Assembly: GCF_002797355.1 (NCBI RefSeq)
Contig: NZ_KZ454939.1
Span: 587,328-651,327, forward strand
DNA length: 64,000 nt
Direction: 5' to 3'
From: Bacillus xiapuensis
GTDB taxonomy: Bacteria > Bacillota > Bacilli > Bacillales > Domibacillaceae
Position numbers and translations under genes: made by a program. The notes under the pieces were generated by a model, which saw nothing but the letters and a program-made list of their open reading frames with translations, did no database searches and was not told the origin of the DNA. Position 1 is the stretch's first letter; each line of letters starts with the position of its first letter. Positions 53,900 through 64,000 of this stretch are shown here, piece after piece.

Positions 53900-54989
53900 A
53901 GTCAACCTCATCTACCTCCGGTGGTTCATCTTCATCCTGGTGATATCTGGAATAGCTTGAGATTAAGTGATCCAAGTGCTCCAAGCTTTCTCCATATTCC
54001 AAAATAGAAGACAGGACGTGAAGAATATGGATGGATTTATTCACTTCTTCGGCAGGTGCTGATTTCAGCTTCTCCGTAAACAGCGTAAGAAATTCTTCGC
54101 GGTTGAGGCTGAGTTCAAAATGCTCTTCGCTGTCAGCCGCCGGTTTGACTTTACCGATGAAACGAAGCAATAAATGCTCATGATAGCTCATTAAGTAATC
54201 GAGGTGATCCTGCATCGATTTTTGGTTCCCAGACTCGAGGTGATGGATTTCATTTTCAAACTGATTCATTCGCCGCAAAATATCAAAGCTTCTGCGGGCG
54301 GCGGTGATCATTTTCCGGTAAAGGACGATTTTTCGCTTTTTTGCCGTTATGTTTCTCTTTAAGGTTCCACGTTCTTCTTTATATAACAAATAGAGGTTAT
54401 CGATCTTAATTAATCGTTCCCGGAGTTTGCTGATGTCCTTCTTTAATAAGTGATACTCAGTTCCGTTGCGCAAGCTTAAGCGAATCCACTTTAACGTATC
54501 CTCCGTCACCTGGTTGATTTGCATAAACAGCTTTGTTTCATATTTAGGAGGCAAAAAGATTAAATTTACGATGAAAGCGGAAAGCACGCCGATCATAATC
54601 GTGAAGAAGCGAATGGAAGCAAACTGAATAAACTGTTCATTTTGCACTTCCATAATCACGATGACTGTGACAAGAGAAAGCCCGATCGTTTTTTCCAGCC
54701 GCAGTTTTAAAATGACGCTAATTGTGACAATCGCCGCCAAGCCAACAATCAGAAAGTGATTGCCGAATAAGAGAACAAAGGAGATGCCGATAACCGCTCC
54801 GATAAAATTCGCCTGCATTTGCTCGACAACTGTTAAATAAGAGCGGTAAATAGTGGGCTGGATTGCGAATATTGCGGCGATCCCGGCAAACACTGGAGAT
54901 GGCAGGTCGAGTAAGTATGAAACGAATAAAGCAAGCACAATAGCAATTCCCGTTTTGAAAATTCGCGCACCTAGCTTCATACAATCCAT
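53898..54989 (-). CDS. ygaE: FUSC-like membrane protein YgaE
   Basis: The ~363-residue protein has about five N-terminal hydrophobic spans (GIAIVLALFVSYLLDL, FAGIAAIFAIQPTIY, FIGAVIGISFVLLFG, LVTVIVIMEV) and a long cytoplasmic helical C-terminus, the aromatic-acid-exporter (ArAE/FUSC-like) layout. A second ATG at 54980 gives a start nearer the B. subtilis form; the AAAGGA site is close to the first. Substrate unknown. Confidence 0.88.
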   Translation of the reverse strand: MDCMKLGARIFKTGIAIVLALFVSYLLDLPSPVFAGIAAIFAIQPTIYRSYLTVVEQMQANFIGAVIGISFVLLFGNHFLIVGLAAIVTISVILKLRLEKTIGLSLVTVIVIMEVQNEQFIQFASIRFFTIMIGVLSAFIVNLIFLPPKYETKLFMQINQVTEDTLKWIRLSLRNGTEYHLLKKDISKLRERLIKIDNLYLLYKEERGTLKRNITAKKRKIVLYRKMITAARRSFDILRRMNQFENEIHHLESGNQKSMQDHLDYLMSYHEHLLLRFIGKVKPAADSEEHFELSLNREEFLTLFTEKLKSAPAEEVNKSIHILHVLSSILEYGESLEHLDHLISSYSRYHQDEDEPPEVDEVD

Positions 54990-55216
54990 AATTCCTTTCT
55001 CAAATAAAGTATACTAAATGACAACTGTACCACGAATAGGCTTTATATAAACCATTTAATAACAAGCCAATAAATTACTATACAGTGCCTTTTAAACAAT
55101 AGCAAGCGGAATCCACCCTTGTTCACATTATTTTATTATTTGTCCCTGTCAGATAGACCTGAACAGCCATTTTCCCCATTCTGAAGCGCTTCATTTAGAA
55201 GAAAGAGCAATAAAAA

Positions 55217-55256
55217 ACAGGACTGGTGCTGTGAGCCAGTCCTGTTTTTTTATTGT
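55217..55256. terminator. Bidirectional intrinsic terminator
   Basis: ACAGGACTGG pairs with CCAGTCCTGT, with T runs on the right and A runs on the left. It sits just after the gsaB stop. Confidence 0.85.
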
Positions 55257-55257
55257 T

Positions 55258-56544
55258 TTACAGTTGAGAGAAAGCATAGTCCGCCGCTTTCAATGTGTCC
55301 TCAATGTCTTTCTCTGTATGTTCAGTCGTTAAGAACCAGGCTTCATACTTAGACGGAGCTAAGTGAATGCCTTGGCTGAGCATCAATTTAAAGAAACGGC
55401 CAAACATTTCGCCGTCTGTCGCCTCGGCTTGCTCATAGTTAGAAACCAGCTGATCAGTGAAATAGAGGGTGAGGGCGCCTTTTAAGCGATTGACCGTAAT
55501 CGGCACATTGTATTTCTGGGCGGAGGCTAAGATTCCTTCTTCCAGCATCGCTCCTAGACGATCGAGCTCTTCATATACGCCCTCTGTCTGCAGGACTTCC
55601 AAGCAGGCGATGCCCGCCAGCATGGAAGCGGGATTTCCGGCCATCGTTCCGGCTTGATAGGCAGGACCGAGGGGCGCCACTTTCTCCATAATGTCAACGC
55701 GGCCGCCGTATGCTCCGATCGGCAGGCCGCCGCCGATGATTTTTCCGATCGCTGTTAAGTCCGGATAAATGCCAAGCAGGTCTTGGGCGCCGCCGTATGT
55801 AAAGCGGAAGCCGGTGATGACCTCATCAAATATGAGCAAGGCTCCGGCGTCATGCGTCAGCTCCTTCACTTGCTCCAAAAAGCCTTCTTTCGGTTCGACG
55901 ATCCCGAAATTGCCGACAATCGGTTCAATGAGGACGGCCGCCACTTCATTGCCCCATTTGGCAAGAGCTTCTTTCAATGGCTCGATTTCATTGAAAGGAA
56001 CGGTGATGACTTCTTGCGCAATGCTTTTGGGCACGCCCGCTGAATCCGGTGTGCCTAAAGTAGACGGACCGGAGCCGGCTGCGACAAGCACTAAATCGGA
56101 ATGTCCGTGATAGCAGCCGGCAAATTTAATGATTTTGTCGCGGCCAGTATAAGCGCGAGCCACGCGGATCGTTGTCATAACCGCTTCTGTTCCGCTGTTG
56201 ACAAAACGGACTTTTTCCATCGCCGGCATGGCTTCTTTCAGCATTTTCGCAAATGTTACCTCATAAGGAGTCGGGGTTCCAAACAGCACTCCCTGATCGG
56301 CCGCCTTCTTAATCGCAGCGGCAATATGCGGGTGGGCATGCCCCGTGATAATCGGCCCGTAAGCGGCGAGGTAATCGATATATTGATTGCCATCTACGTC
56401 CCAAAAGTACGCTCCTTGTCCTCTTTCCATTGCGACAGGCGATCCGCCGCCGACCGCTTTATAGGAACGGGAAGGGCTGTTGACTCCCCCAACGATATGT
56501 TCAAGCGCTTCCTTATGTAGACGTTCGGAATTAGAAAAATCCAT
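55258..56544 (-). CDS. gsaB: Glutamate-1-semialdehyde 2,1-aminomutase
   Basis: The 428-residue PLP enzyme follows GSAM closely: [50 protein letters not shown] (Asp that holds PLP nitrogen) and the PLP-lysine segment [17 protein letters not shown]. It makes 5-aminolaevulinate for haem. B. subtilis has two such genes (hemL and gsaB); position next to bcp and perR assigns this one to gsaB. A GAGGAGG site precedes the ATG. Confidence 0.95.
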   Translation of the reverse strand: MDFSNSERLHKEALEHIVGGVNSPSRSYKAVGGGSPVAMERGQGAYFWDVDGNQYIDYLAAYGPIITGHAHPHIAAAIKKAADQGVLFGTPTPYEVTFAKMLKEAMPAMEKVRFVNSGTEAVMTTIRVARAYTGRDKIIKFAGCYHGHSDLVLVAAGSGPSTLGTPDSAGVPKSIAQEVITVPFNEIEPLKEALAKWGNEVAAVLIEPIVGNFGIVEPKEGFLEQVKELTHDAGALLIFDEVITGFRFTYGGAQDLLGIYPDLTAIGKIIGGGLPIGAYGGRVDIMEKVAPLGPAYQAGTMAGNPASMLAGIACLEVLQTEGVYEELDRLGAMLEEGILASAQKYNVPITVNRLKGALTLYFTDQLVSNYEQAEATDGEMFGRFFKLMLSQGIHLAPSKYEAWFLTTEHTEKDIEDTLKAADYAFSQL

Positions 56545-56682
56545 TAGTAGTAAGCCTCCTCTTATTTACTCTCTTTCCATTGTAGACTCGACTATCGCTA
56601 TAATCAATGATTGCTCATCTTTCATAAAAAGAAAGGGCTTAGCGTATAGTTAGATCAAGAAGAAGGAGAGTAGGTGAAATGA

Positions 56683-57081
56683 GTGACTGCTGTAATCCTT
56701 AGTGCAGTCGTATTTTGTTTATCGATGAGCTTAAAGGGACTGTTTATGAAAGAACCGCAGCACCGCTACCTTTCCTTTCACTACTTTGTGTACTTCGGGT
56801 TTCTGTACCTTACATTAATGATCGGTTTTGCTCTTATATATATGTTGCTGCATATGAATGGACATGCTGTATGGGCGGAAGATGCATACAGCCATCTGGG
56901 GTTTTGGGAGCGGTTTTTCACTTCTTTATATTTTAGCGGAATCACTCTGTTCTCTGTCGGATATGGGGATATTGTGCCGGAGGGAGCGGGGAGATGGGTC
57001 GCATTAATTGAGGCCTGGACAGGCTATACGATCCCGACAGCCTTTGTTGTCCGCACAATGTTTGAAAAGCAGGGGCAGTAA
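56683..57081 (+). CDS. Two-helix potassium-channel-like protein
   Basis: The gene starts at GTG behind AGGTGAAATGA. The 132-residue protein has a first hydrophobic span, a second one (FVYFGFLYLTLMIGFALIYML), a pore helix with selectivity filter TLFSVGYGDIVP and a last span. GYG flanked this way marks the ion_trans_2 family. It has no ligand-binding domain. It is divergent from gsaB and not part of the B. subtilis order known to me. Confidence 0.85.
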   Translation: MTAVILSAVVFCLSMSLKGLFMKEPQHRYLSFHYFVYFGFLYLTLMIGFALIYMLLHMNGHAVWAEDAYSHLGFWERFFTSLYFSGITLFSVGYGDIVPEGAGRWVALIEAWTGYTIPTAFVVRTMFEKQGQ

Positions 57082-57274
57082 ACCGACTGCTTCATTATCA
57101 AGCCATAACGGGTGCAGCAAGGCGGCGATCCGCTCAAGTCTGTTCAATTCAGCATGATGCAGGCTGCAACCTGTTTTATCCCCCGTGATGGAAGCTTCAC
57201 TTTATATTTGCCATATGATTTCTAATCCGCTACGCTAATAGTGAGAGCAGTCGAATAAAAGGAGGAGATGCCAC

Positions 57275-57745
57275 ATGCCATTGAAAATTGGTGAAGCAGC
57301 GCCTGATTTTACATTGCCAGCTAATACCGGGGAAGAAGTACGGCTGTCGGATTATAAAGGAAAGCAGGTTGTACTGTATTTCTATCCGAAAGATATGACA
57401 CCGGGCTGCACAACGGAAGCTTGTGATTTTCGTGATCAGCATGCTGCTTTTTCTGATGTGAACACAGTGATTCTAGGAATAAGCACGGATCCGGTTGAGC
57501 GCCATAAGAAATTCATTGACAAATACGATTTGCCGTTCCTTCTGCTTGCAGATGAAGATCATAAAGTATGTGAACTCTATGATGTGTGGAAGCTGAAGAA
57601 GAATTTCGGCAAAGAATATATGGGCATTGAGCGCTCTACGTTTGTGATTGACAAAGAGGGAAAGCTTGTTAAAGAGTGGAGAAAAGTAAAAGTGAAAGGC
57701 CATGTGGAAGAAGCGCTTCAATTCATTAAAGAGGAGCTGCAATAG
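57275..57745 (+). CDS. bcp: Thioredoxin-dependent thiol peroxidase (BCP, YgaF)
   Basis: The 156-residue peroxiredoxin has KIGEAAPDFTLPANTGEEVR, the active site DMTPGCTTEACDFRD (peroxidatic Cys45, resolving Cys50) and STFVIDKEGKLVKEW. It reduces peroxides with thioredoxin. Position matches ygaF beside perR. The ATG follows AGGAGGAG. The following dehydrogenase starts 15 bp downstream, so the two probably form an operon. Confidence 0.95.
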   Translation: MPLKIGEAAPDFTLPANTGEEVRLSDYKGKQVVLYFYPKDMTPGCTTEACDFRDQHAAFSDVNTVILGISTDPVERHKKFIDKYDLPFLLLADEDHKVCELYDVWKLKKNFGKEYMGIERSTFVIDKEGKLVKEWRKVKVKGHVEEALQFIKEELQ

Positions 57746-57759
57746 CGGGAGGGGTTGAT

Positions 57760-58707
57760 TTGAAAACGGTATTTACATTTCGCCCGCCGCGGACATTGCA
57801 AGAAGAAATGAAGAGCAAGTATCCCGAAGCAGACTTTCTTTTTTACAAAAGTGCGGAAGAAGCGGAACGGCTGCATGAGGCGGAAGTGATCGTGACCTTC
57901 GGTGACGATTTAACCCCAGAGCATATCGGCTCCTGTCCTCATCTTAAGTGGATTATGGTGGCTTCGGCAGGAATCGATCATCTGCCTCTTCAAGCGATCG
58001 CAGACAGAAATATTTTAGTGACCAATGCAAGGGGCATACATAAAGTGCCGATGGCAGAATTCACAATGGGATTTATGCTGAACCATGTGAAGCGGTTCCC
58101 TGAACTGAGGAAGCTGCAAAAGGAGGAAACATGGAACAAACAATTGCCTTTGGGAGAATTGGCCGGTAAGCAGCTTCTCGTTTTAGGAACAGGTGCTATT
58201 GGCAGCGAAATTGCCCGGCTGGCGCAAGCTTTTCAAATGAAAACGATGGGCTTGAACCGAAGCGGCCATCCGGCGGAGCATTTTGCAGAAGTTCATCCAA
58301 CAGCTGAACTTGCTGAGGTGCTTCCTGAAGCTGATTTTGTTGTGGCGATCTTACCAAGCACGAACGAAACGAAGGGGCTGCTGAAAGAGCATCATTTCCA
58401 AGCGATGAAAGAAACGGCCGCTTTTATTAATATCGGCCGTGGAGATATCGTAGAAGAGCAGGTGTTATTGGATGCTCTGCACAATGAATGCTTCGCTCAT
58501 GCGTATCTCGATGTGTTTATTGAAGAGCCTTTGCCTGCTGGCCACCCTTTTTGGAAGCATCCAAGGGTGACGGTCACTCCTCATATATCCAGTATTACCA
58601 AGCGATATTTGCCGCGGGCGTTTGCGATTCTGGATCATAACTTGAAGCAGTATATTCAAGGGAAATCAGATTTCCAAAACAAAATAGATCTCACTAAAGG
58701 ATATTAG
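57760..58707 (+). CDS. D-2-hydroxyacid dehydrogenase
   Basis: The gene starts at TTG behind GGGAGGGG. The 315-residue protein has the split two-domain layout: catalytic domain at both ends and a nucleotide-binding domain in the middle (LLVLGTGAIGSEIARLAQAF). Arg-Glu-His active-site set: NIGRGDIVEEQVLLDAL, DVFIEEPLPAGHPFWKHP and VTVTPHISS. It reduces a 2-oxoacid with NAD(P)H; substrate unknown. Confidence 0.9.
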   Translation: MKTVFTFRPPRTLQEEMKSKYPEADFLFYKSAEEAERLHEAEVIVTFGDDLTPEHIGSCPHLKWIMVASAGIDHLPLQAIADRNILVTNARGIHKVPMAEFTMGFMLNHVKRFPELRKLQKEETWNKQLPLGELAGKQLLVLGTGAIGSEIARLAQAFQMKTMGLNRSGHPAEHFAEVHPTAELAEVLPEADFVVAILPSTNETKGLLKEHHFQAMKETAAFINIGRGDIVEEQVLLDALHNECFAHAYLDVFIEEPLPAGHPFWKHPRVTVTPHISSITKRYLPRAFAILDHNLKQYIQGKSDFQNKIDLTKGY

Positions 58708-58717
58708 GCTGAAAGCA

Positions 58718-58759
58718 AAGCGTCTCTAAGCTCATTTTTAGCTTAAAGGCGCTTTTTTT
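58718..58759 (+). terminator. Intrinsic terminator
   Basis: AGCGTCTCTAAGCT pairs imperfectly with AGCTTAAAGGCGCT, followed by seven T. Confidence 0.8.
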
Positions 58760-58870
58760 CTGTAAGCAATAAGTGATAAAAAGGGGAATTTTGGGTAGAT
58801 ATAAAGAAATAAGACAAAGCAGCAGAGGAGAGAAACCGGCTGGCTTTACAGGAAAGACAAGTTTTCTGTA

Positions 58871-58900
58871 TTGACAAACTAGAGATATCATTAGTACACT
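58871..58900 (+). promoter_or_regulatory. perR promoter
   Basis: TTGACA (58871-58876), 18-bp spacer, TACACT (58895-58900). Confidence 0.65.
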
Positions 58901-58902
58901 AA

Positions 58903-58917
58903 TTATAAAGATTCTAA
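58903..58917 (+). promoter_or_regulatory. Per box
   Basis: TTATAAAGATTCTAA differs at two places from the PerR consensus TTATAATNATTATAA. It lies right after the -10 box, consistent with autorepression of perR. Confidence 0.75.
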
Positions 58918-58956
58918 TATAATAATCCATTTTGTAAAGAAAAGAGGTGCATGGCG

Positions 58957-59403
58957 GTGTCCCATGAGCATGATCACTTAAAGGAAGCATTGGATACGTT
59001 AAAAGAAACTGGGGTCCGAATCACTCCCCAGCGTCATGCGATACTTGAATATTTAACTCAATCTATGACCCACCCAACCGCAGACGACATCTACAAAGCG
59101 CTTGAAGGAAAGTTTCCTAATATGAGTGTAGCCACAGTGTACAACAACTTAAGAGTGTTTCGCGAAGTTGGGCTAGTGAAAGAATTAACTTACGGTGATG
59201 CATCCAGCCGCTTTGATTTTGTAACGACAGATCATTATCACATTATCTGTGAGGAATGCGGAAAAATCGTTGATTTTCATTATCCGGGCTTAGATGAAGT
59301 CGAACAACTGGCATCGCATGTGACAGGATTTAAAGTCAGCCACCATCGCATGGAAGTGTACGGCACTTGTCCGGAGTGCGCTGATAAACAGGAAGTTCAT
59401 TAA
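58957..59403 (+). CDS. perR: Peroxide-responsive repressor PerR (Fur family)
   Basis: I prefer the GTG at 58957, 7 nt after GAGGTG, over the ATG at 58951 (1 nt). The ~148-residue protein follows B. subtilis Per[16 protein letters not shown] (with the oxidation-prone His), [35 protein letters not shown] and the zinc Cys pairs CEEC and CPEC. Iron-bound PerR represses peroxide genes and itself. Confidence 0.96.
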   Translation: MSHEHDHLKEALDTLKETGVRITPQRHAILEYLTQSMTHPTADDIYKALEGKFPNMSVATVYNNLRVFREVGLVKELTYGDASSRFDFVTTDHYHIICEECGKIVDFHYPGLDEVEQLASHVTGFKVSHHRMEVYGTCPECADKQEVH

Positions 59404-59480
59404 AAAGAACCTGCATTGATTAAGCGGTGTTTCCTTTGGGGTTCGCCGCTTTCTGTTTGCGGTTTTTCGAGATAACCAAG

Positions 59481-59527
59481 CCCTCTCCTATACGCCTTTT
59501 TCTCTTAATTAGGGAAGGGGTTTTTTT
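59481..59527 (+). terminator. Intrinsic terminator after perR
   Basis: CCCT--CCTA pairs with TAGG--AGGG around a 2x2 internal loop, followed by seven T. Confidence 0.7.
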
Positions 59528-59580
59528 GTGCCTGATCCTTCTGGGAAGCAAGCATGCAGAAAGAACGATTGGACAAACGT

Positions 59581-59612
59581 ACGGCCTTGAGATCAATTGA
59601 TTTCAAGGCCGT
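59581..59612. terminator. Hairpin between perR and ygzB
   Basis: ACGGCCTTGA pairs with TCAAGGCCGT across a short loop. The flanks are only moderately T-rich. Confidence 0.65.
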
Positions 59613-59618
59613 GTGTGT

Positions 59619-59969
59619 TTATTGTTTCTTTTGATTATATTTCTCATCAAATTCTTTCCCCTCAAGCGATTGATCAAGGGTTAGCGGCTCTCTGCAATGC
59701 ATGCACATATCCACACGCCCCAGCATTTTAGTCGGTTTCCCGCAATTAGGGCAAATGACCTGAACGGCTTTTGTTGACAGCATGCCGATCCAAAAGTAAA
59801 CGACAGTGCTGGCGATAATACTAAGCAGTCCGAGGAGCATAAACAAAGTCATGATGAGAGGAGACTGCCTGAAGAATATTCCAGCATACATAATAATAAA
59901 GCCAATAAAAATTAGACTGAGTGCAAAAGTCCGTATGCGGTTAATTTTGCTTGAATACTTTTTCGCCAT
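59619..59969 (-). CDS. ygzB: UPF0295 membrane protein YgzB
   Basis: I place the start at 59969 ([19 protein letters not shown]), behind AAGGAGG; a longer frame has none. The 116-residue protein has two hydrophobic spans ([34 protein letters not shown]) and a zinc-ribbon-like [20 protein letters not shown] end. Function unknown. Confidence 0.92.
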   Translation of the reverse strand: MAKKYSSKINRIRTFALSLIFIGFIIMYAGIFFRQSPLIMTLFMLLGLLSIIASTVVYFWIGMLSTKAVQVICPNCGKPTKMLGRVDMCMHCREPLTLDQSLEGKEFDEKYNQKKQ

Positions 59970-60115
59970 CAAATATGCCTCCTTAATAATAGAATATAAC
60001 ATAATTTTCAAAGGAAGGGACAGAGCGGAAGACGAACAAAATAATTAGAGGGTTTTTTTCATTTTTTGTCGAACATATGTGGGAAGAACAAACTCGTGTG
60101 TTTGGAGGAATTAGT

Positions 60116-60979
60116 ATGGAAGACGTCCTTCGTCCGCTTTATCAAGAACGGACAAGCCAGCAAAATACTTTAGGGGTGATATCAGTTGAAAAGAGAGAAC
60201 AGATCACACCCTTCACTGAGGACTTTGACACGATTTTGCTGGTTATTGTCAGCGAAGCAGAAGAGCCTGTCTTTGTTAAACATTATTTATATGAAAACGG
60301 CAAAGCGGCGCTGTATGTGGTGACCGAAGCCCAATTGAAAGAATGGCTGCTGCTTGGCAACAACCGCAGATTTATTGAATGGCTCTATCACGGCAAGACA
60401 TTATTTGACCGCAATGAATATATACATGAATTAAAGCAGGAAATGAGAGAATTTCCTTTTTACGGCCGGAAGATGAAAATGTCGATTGAGTTTTCAAAGC
60501 TGATCAGAAGATATACAGACGGCAAAGCGTTTTTTAATAGCGGTCATTATTTAGACGCCTATAATCATGTCATGCACTCGCTGCATCACTTAGCCCGCCT
60601 TGCAGTCATTGAAAATGGATTTTACCCGGAAGTAACGGTTTGGCAGCAGATCAAGCAGATAGAGCCGGAAATCTATAAGTTATATGAAGAACTGCTAACG
60701 AGCGATGAAAATTTGCAAAAGCGTTTAGAATTGCTATTTTTGGCGAGCGAATTTCTTATTCATTCCCGAACGGAAAGCGGGGCGGCTCATTTATTGTCCA
60801 TTTTAAAAGAGAAAGAGGGCTGGACGTTCCAAGAGTTGTTGCATCACACCGAGATTCAGCATTATGCAGTAGACTTAGGGATTATGCTGGAATATTTAAT
60901 TGAGAAATCATTTATTAAAGTGCTTGCGGTGAAAACAAAAGGTCAAGGGATCTATCATCGTTACTACCAAGCAAAATAA
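60116..60979 (+). CDS. ygxA: Nucleotidyltransferase-like protein YgxA
   Basis: The ATG at 60116 follows TTTGGAGG. The 287-residue protein matches YgxA: MEDVLRPLYQERTSQQNTLG, then a divergent nucleotidyltransferase N-terminus and a helical HEPN-like C-terminus (FNSGHYLDAYNHVMHSLHHL). The usual GS...DxD motif is not conserved, so activity is doubtful. It is the gene next to the rRNA operon in B. subtilis too. Confidence 0.9.
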   Translation: MEDVLRPLYQERTSQQNTLGVISVEKREQITPFTEDFDTILLVIVSEAEEPVFVKHYLYENGKAALYVVTEAQLKEWLLLGNNRRFIEWLYHGKTLFDRNEYIHELKQEMREFPFYGRKMKMSIEFSKLIRRYTDGKAFFNSGHYLDAYNHVMHSLHHLARLAVIENGFYPEVTVWQQIKQIEPEIYKLYEELLTSDENLQKRLELLFLASEFLIHSRTESGAAHLLSILKEKEGWTFQELLHHTEIQHYAVDLGIMLEYLIEKSFIKVLAVKTKGQGIYHRYYQAK

Positions 60980-60999
60980 AATATTTTTTATAAAAAGTG

Positions 61000-61028
61000 T
61001 TGACGTTATCTTTTTATCTTGGTATATT
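61000..61028 (+). promoter_or_regulatory. rRNA operon promoter P1
   Basis: TTGACG, 17-bp spacer, TATATT. An AT-rich stretch lies upstream. Confidence 0.85.
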
Positions 61029-61083
61029 AATAAGCGTCGCTGCTGAAACAAACAGTTGCGGCGCAAAAAAAAACAAAAAGTTG

Positions 61084-61112
61084 TTGACTAGAAACTTAAT
61101 TTTTGATAAGAT
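61084..61112 (+). promoter_or_regulatory. rRNA operon promoter P2
   Basis: TTGACT, 17-bp spacer, TAAGAT, the B. subtilis rrn P2 type. Confidence 0.85.
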
Positions 61113-61149
61113 GATAAAGTCGCTGTTAACGACACCAAATGATATTGAT

Positions 61150-61182
61150 CCTTGAAAACTGAACAAAATAAACGTCAACGTT
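61150..61182 (+). other. 16S precursor processing stem, 5' arm
   Basis: GAAAACTGAACAAAATAAACG here is complementary to the spacer at about 62811-62848. The pair would form the RNase III stem around 16S. Confidence 0.75.
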
Positions 61183-61216
61183 AATTCAATTTATTATTAT
61201 GAGCTAAGCAAACAAT

Positions 61217-64000
<2,784 letters not shown>

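Overview
The window reads as chromosome from a spore-forming Bacillaceae bacterium of moderate to low GC. The right-hand third follows the Bacillus subtilis order yfhF-recX-yfhH-yfhJ-yfhP-mutY-yfhS-fabL-sspE-ygaC-ygaD-ygaE-gsaB-(bcp)-perR-ygzB-ygxA-rrn, with some B. subtilis genes absent and a few extra ones present. A gamma-type spore protein gene (sspE) supports a spore former. The 16S gene looks bacilliform, but I cannot fix the genus by eye.

Region 1 (1-15.4 kb) is the late half of a siphovirus-type prophage, all on the + strand: end of the prohead protease, HK97-type capsid, head fibre, connector and closure proteins, tail completion, major tail protein, a tail-assembly chaperone with a convincing -1 frameshift site, tape measure, distal tail protein, tail hub, baseplate and fibre proteins, holin and amidase. 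Packaging and early genes lie left of the window.

Region 2 (15.5-23.9 kb) is a mobile resistance module. A small SHOCT-like gene leads a tight run of three serine-recombinase-family genes; the middle one lacks the catalytic domain. Next come a DUF1413 gene behind a promoter that overlaps a perfect palindrome, then a nucleotidyltransferase, a methyltransferase, an ANT(6) streptomycin adenylyltransferase, a phosphoribosyltransferase and an ANT(9) spectinomycin adenylyltransferase.

Region 3 (24-40 kb) is AT-rich and full of decay. It holds a diverged direct repeat of about 500 bp, broken DUF4279, DUF4275, YcxB and YesK-like genes, and remnants of ISL3, IS1182 and IS256-type transposases. Intact cargo includes a DUF262/DUF1524/DUF4268 protein (GmrSD-like, probably anti-phage) followed by a shortened ADP-ribosylglycohydrolase, an Erm(A)-type 23S rRNA methyltransferase with both leader peptides of its attenuator, a lipoprotein, a possible toxin remnant with a candidate immunity gene, and GNAT, AraC and GyrI-like proteins.

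Region 4 (40.3-61 kb) is mostly core chromosome: a MerR regulator, a TIR-like protein, a PH-domain protein, an NCS2 permease, then the recX-to-ygxA block (DNA repair, fatty-acid synthesis, spore protein, haem synthesis, peroxide stress). Several gene ends carry clear intrinsic terminators, and perR has a Per box over its own start.

Region 5 (61-64 kb) is an rRNA operon with tandem promoters, a complete 16S gene, a short spacer without tRNA genes and the 5' part of 23S.
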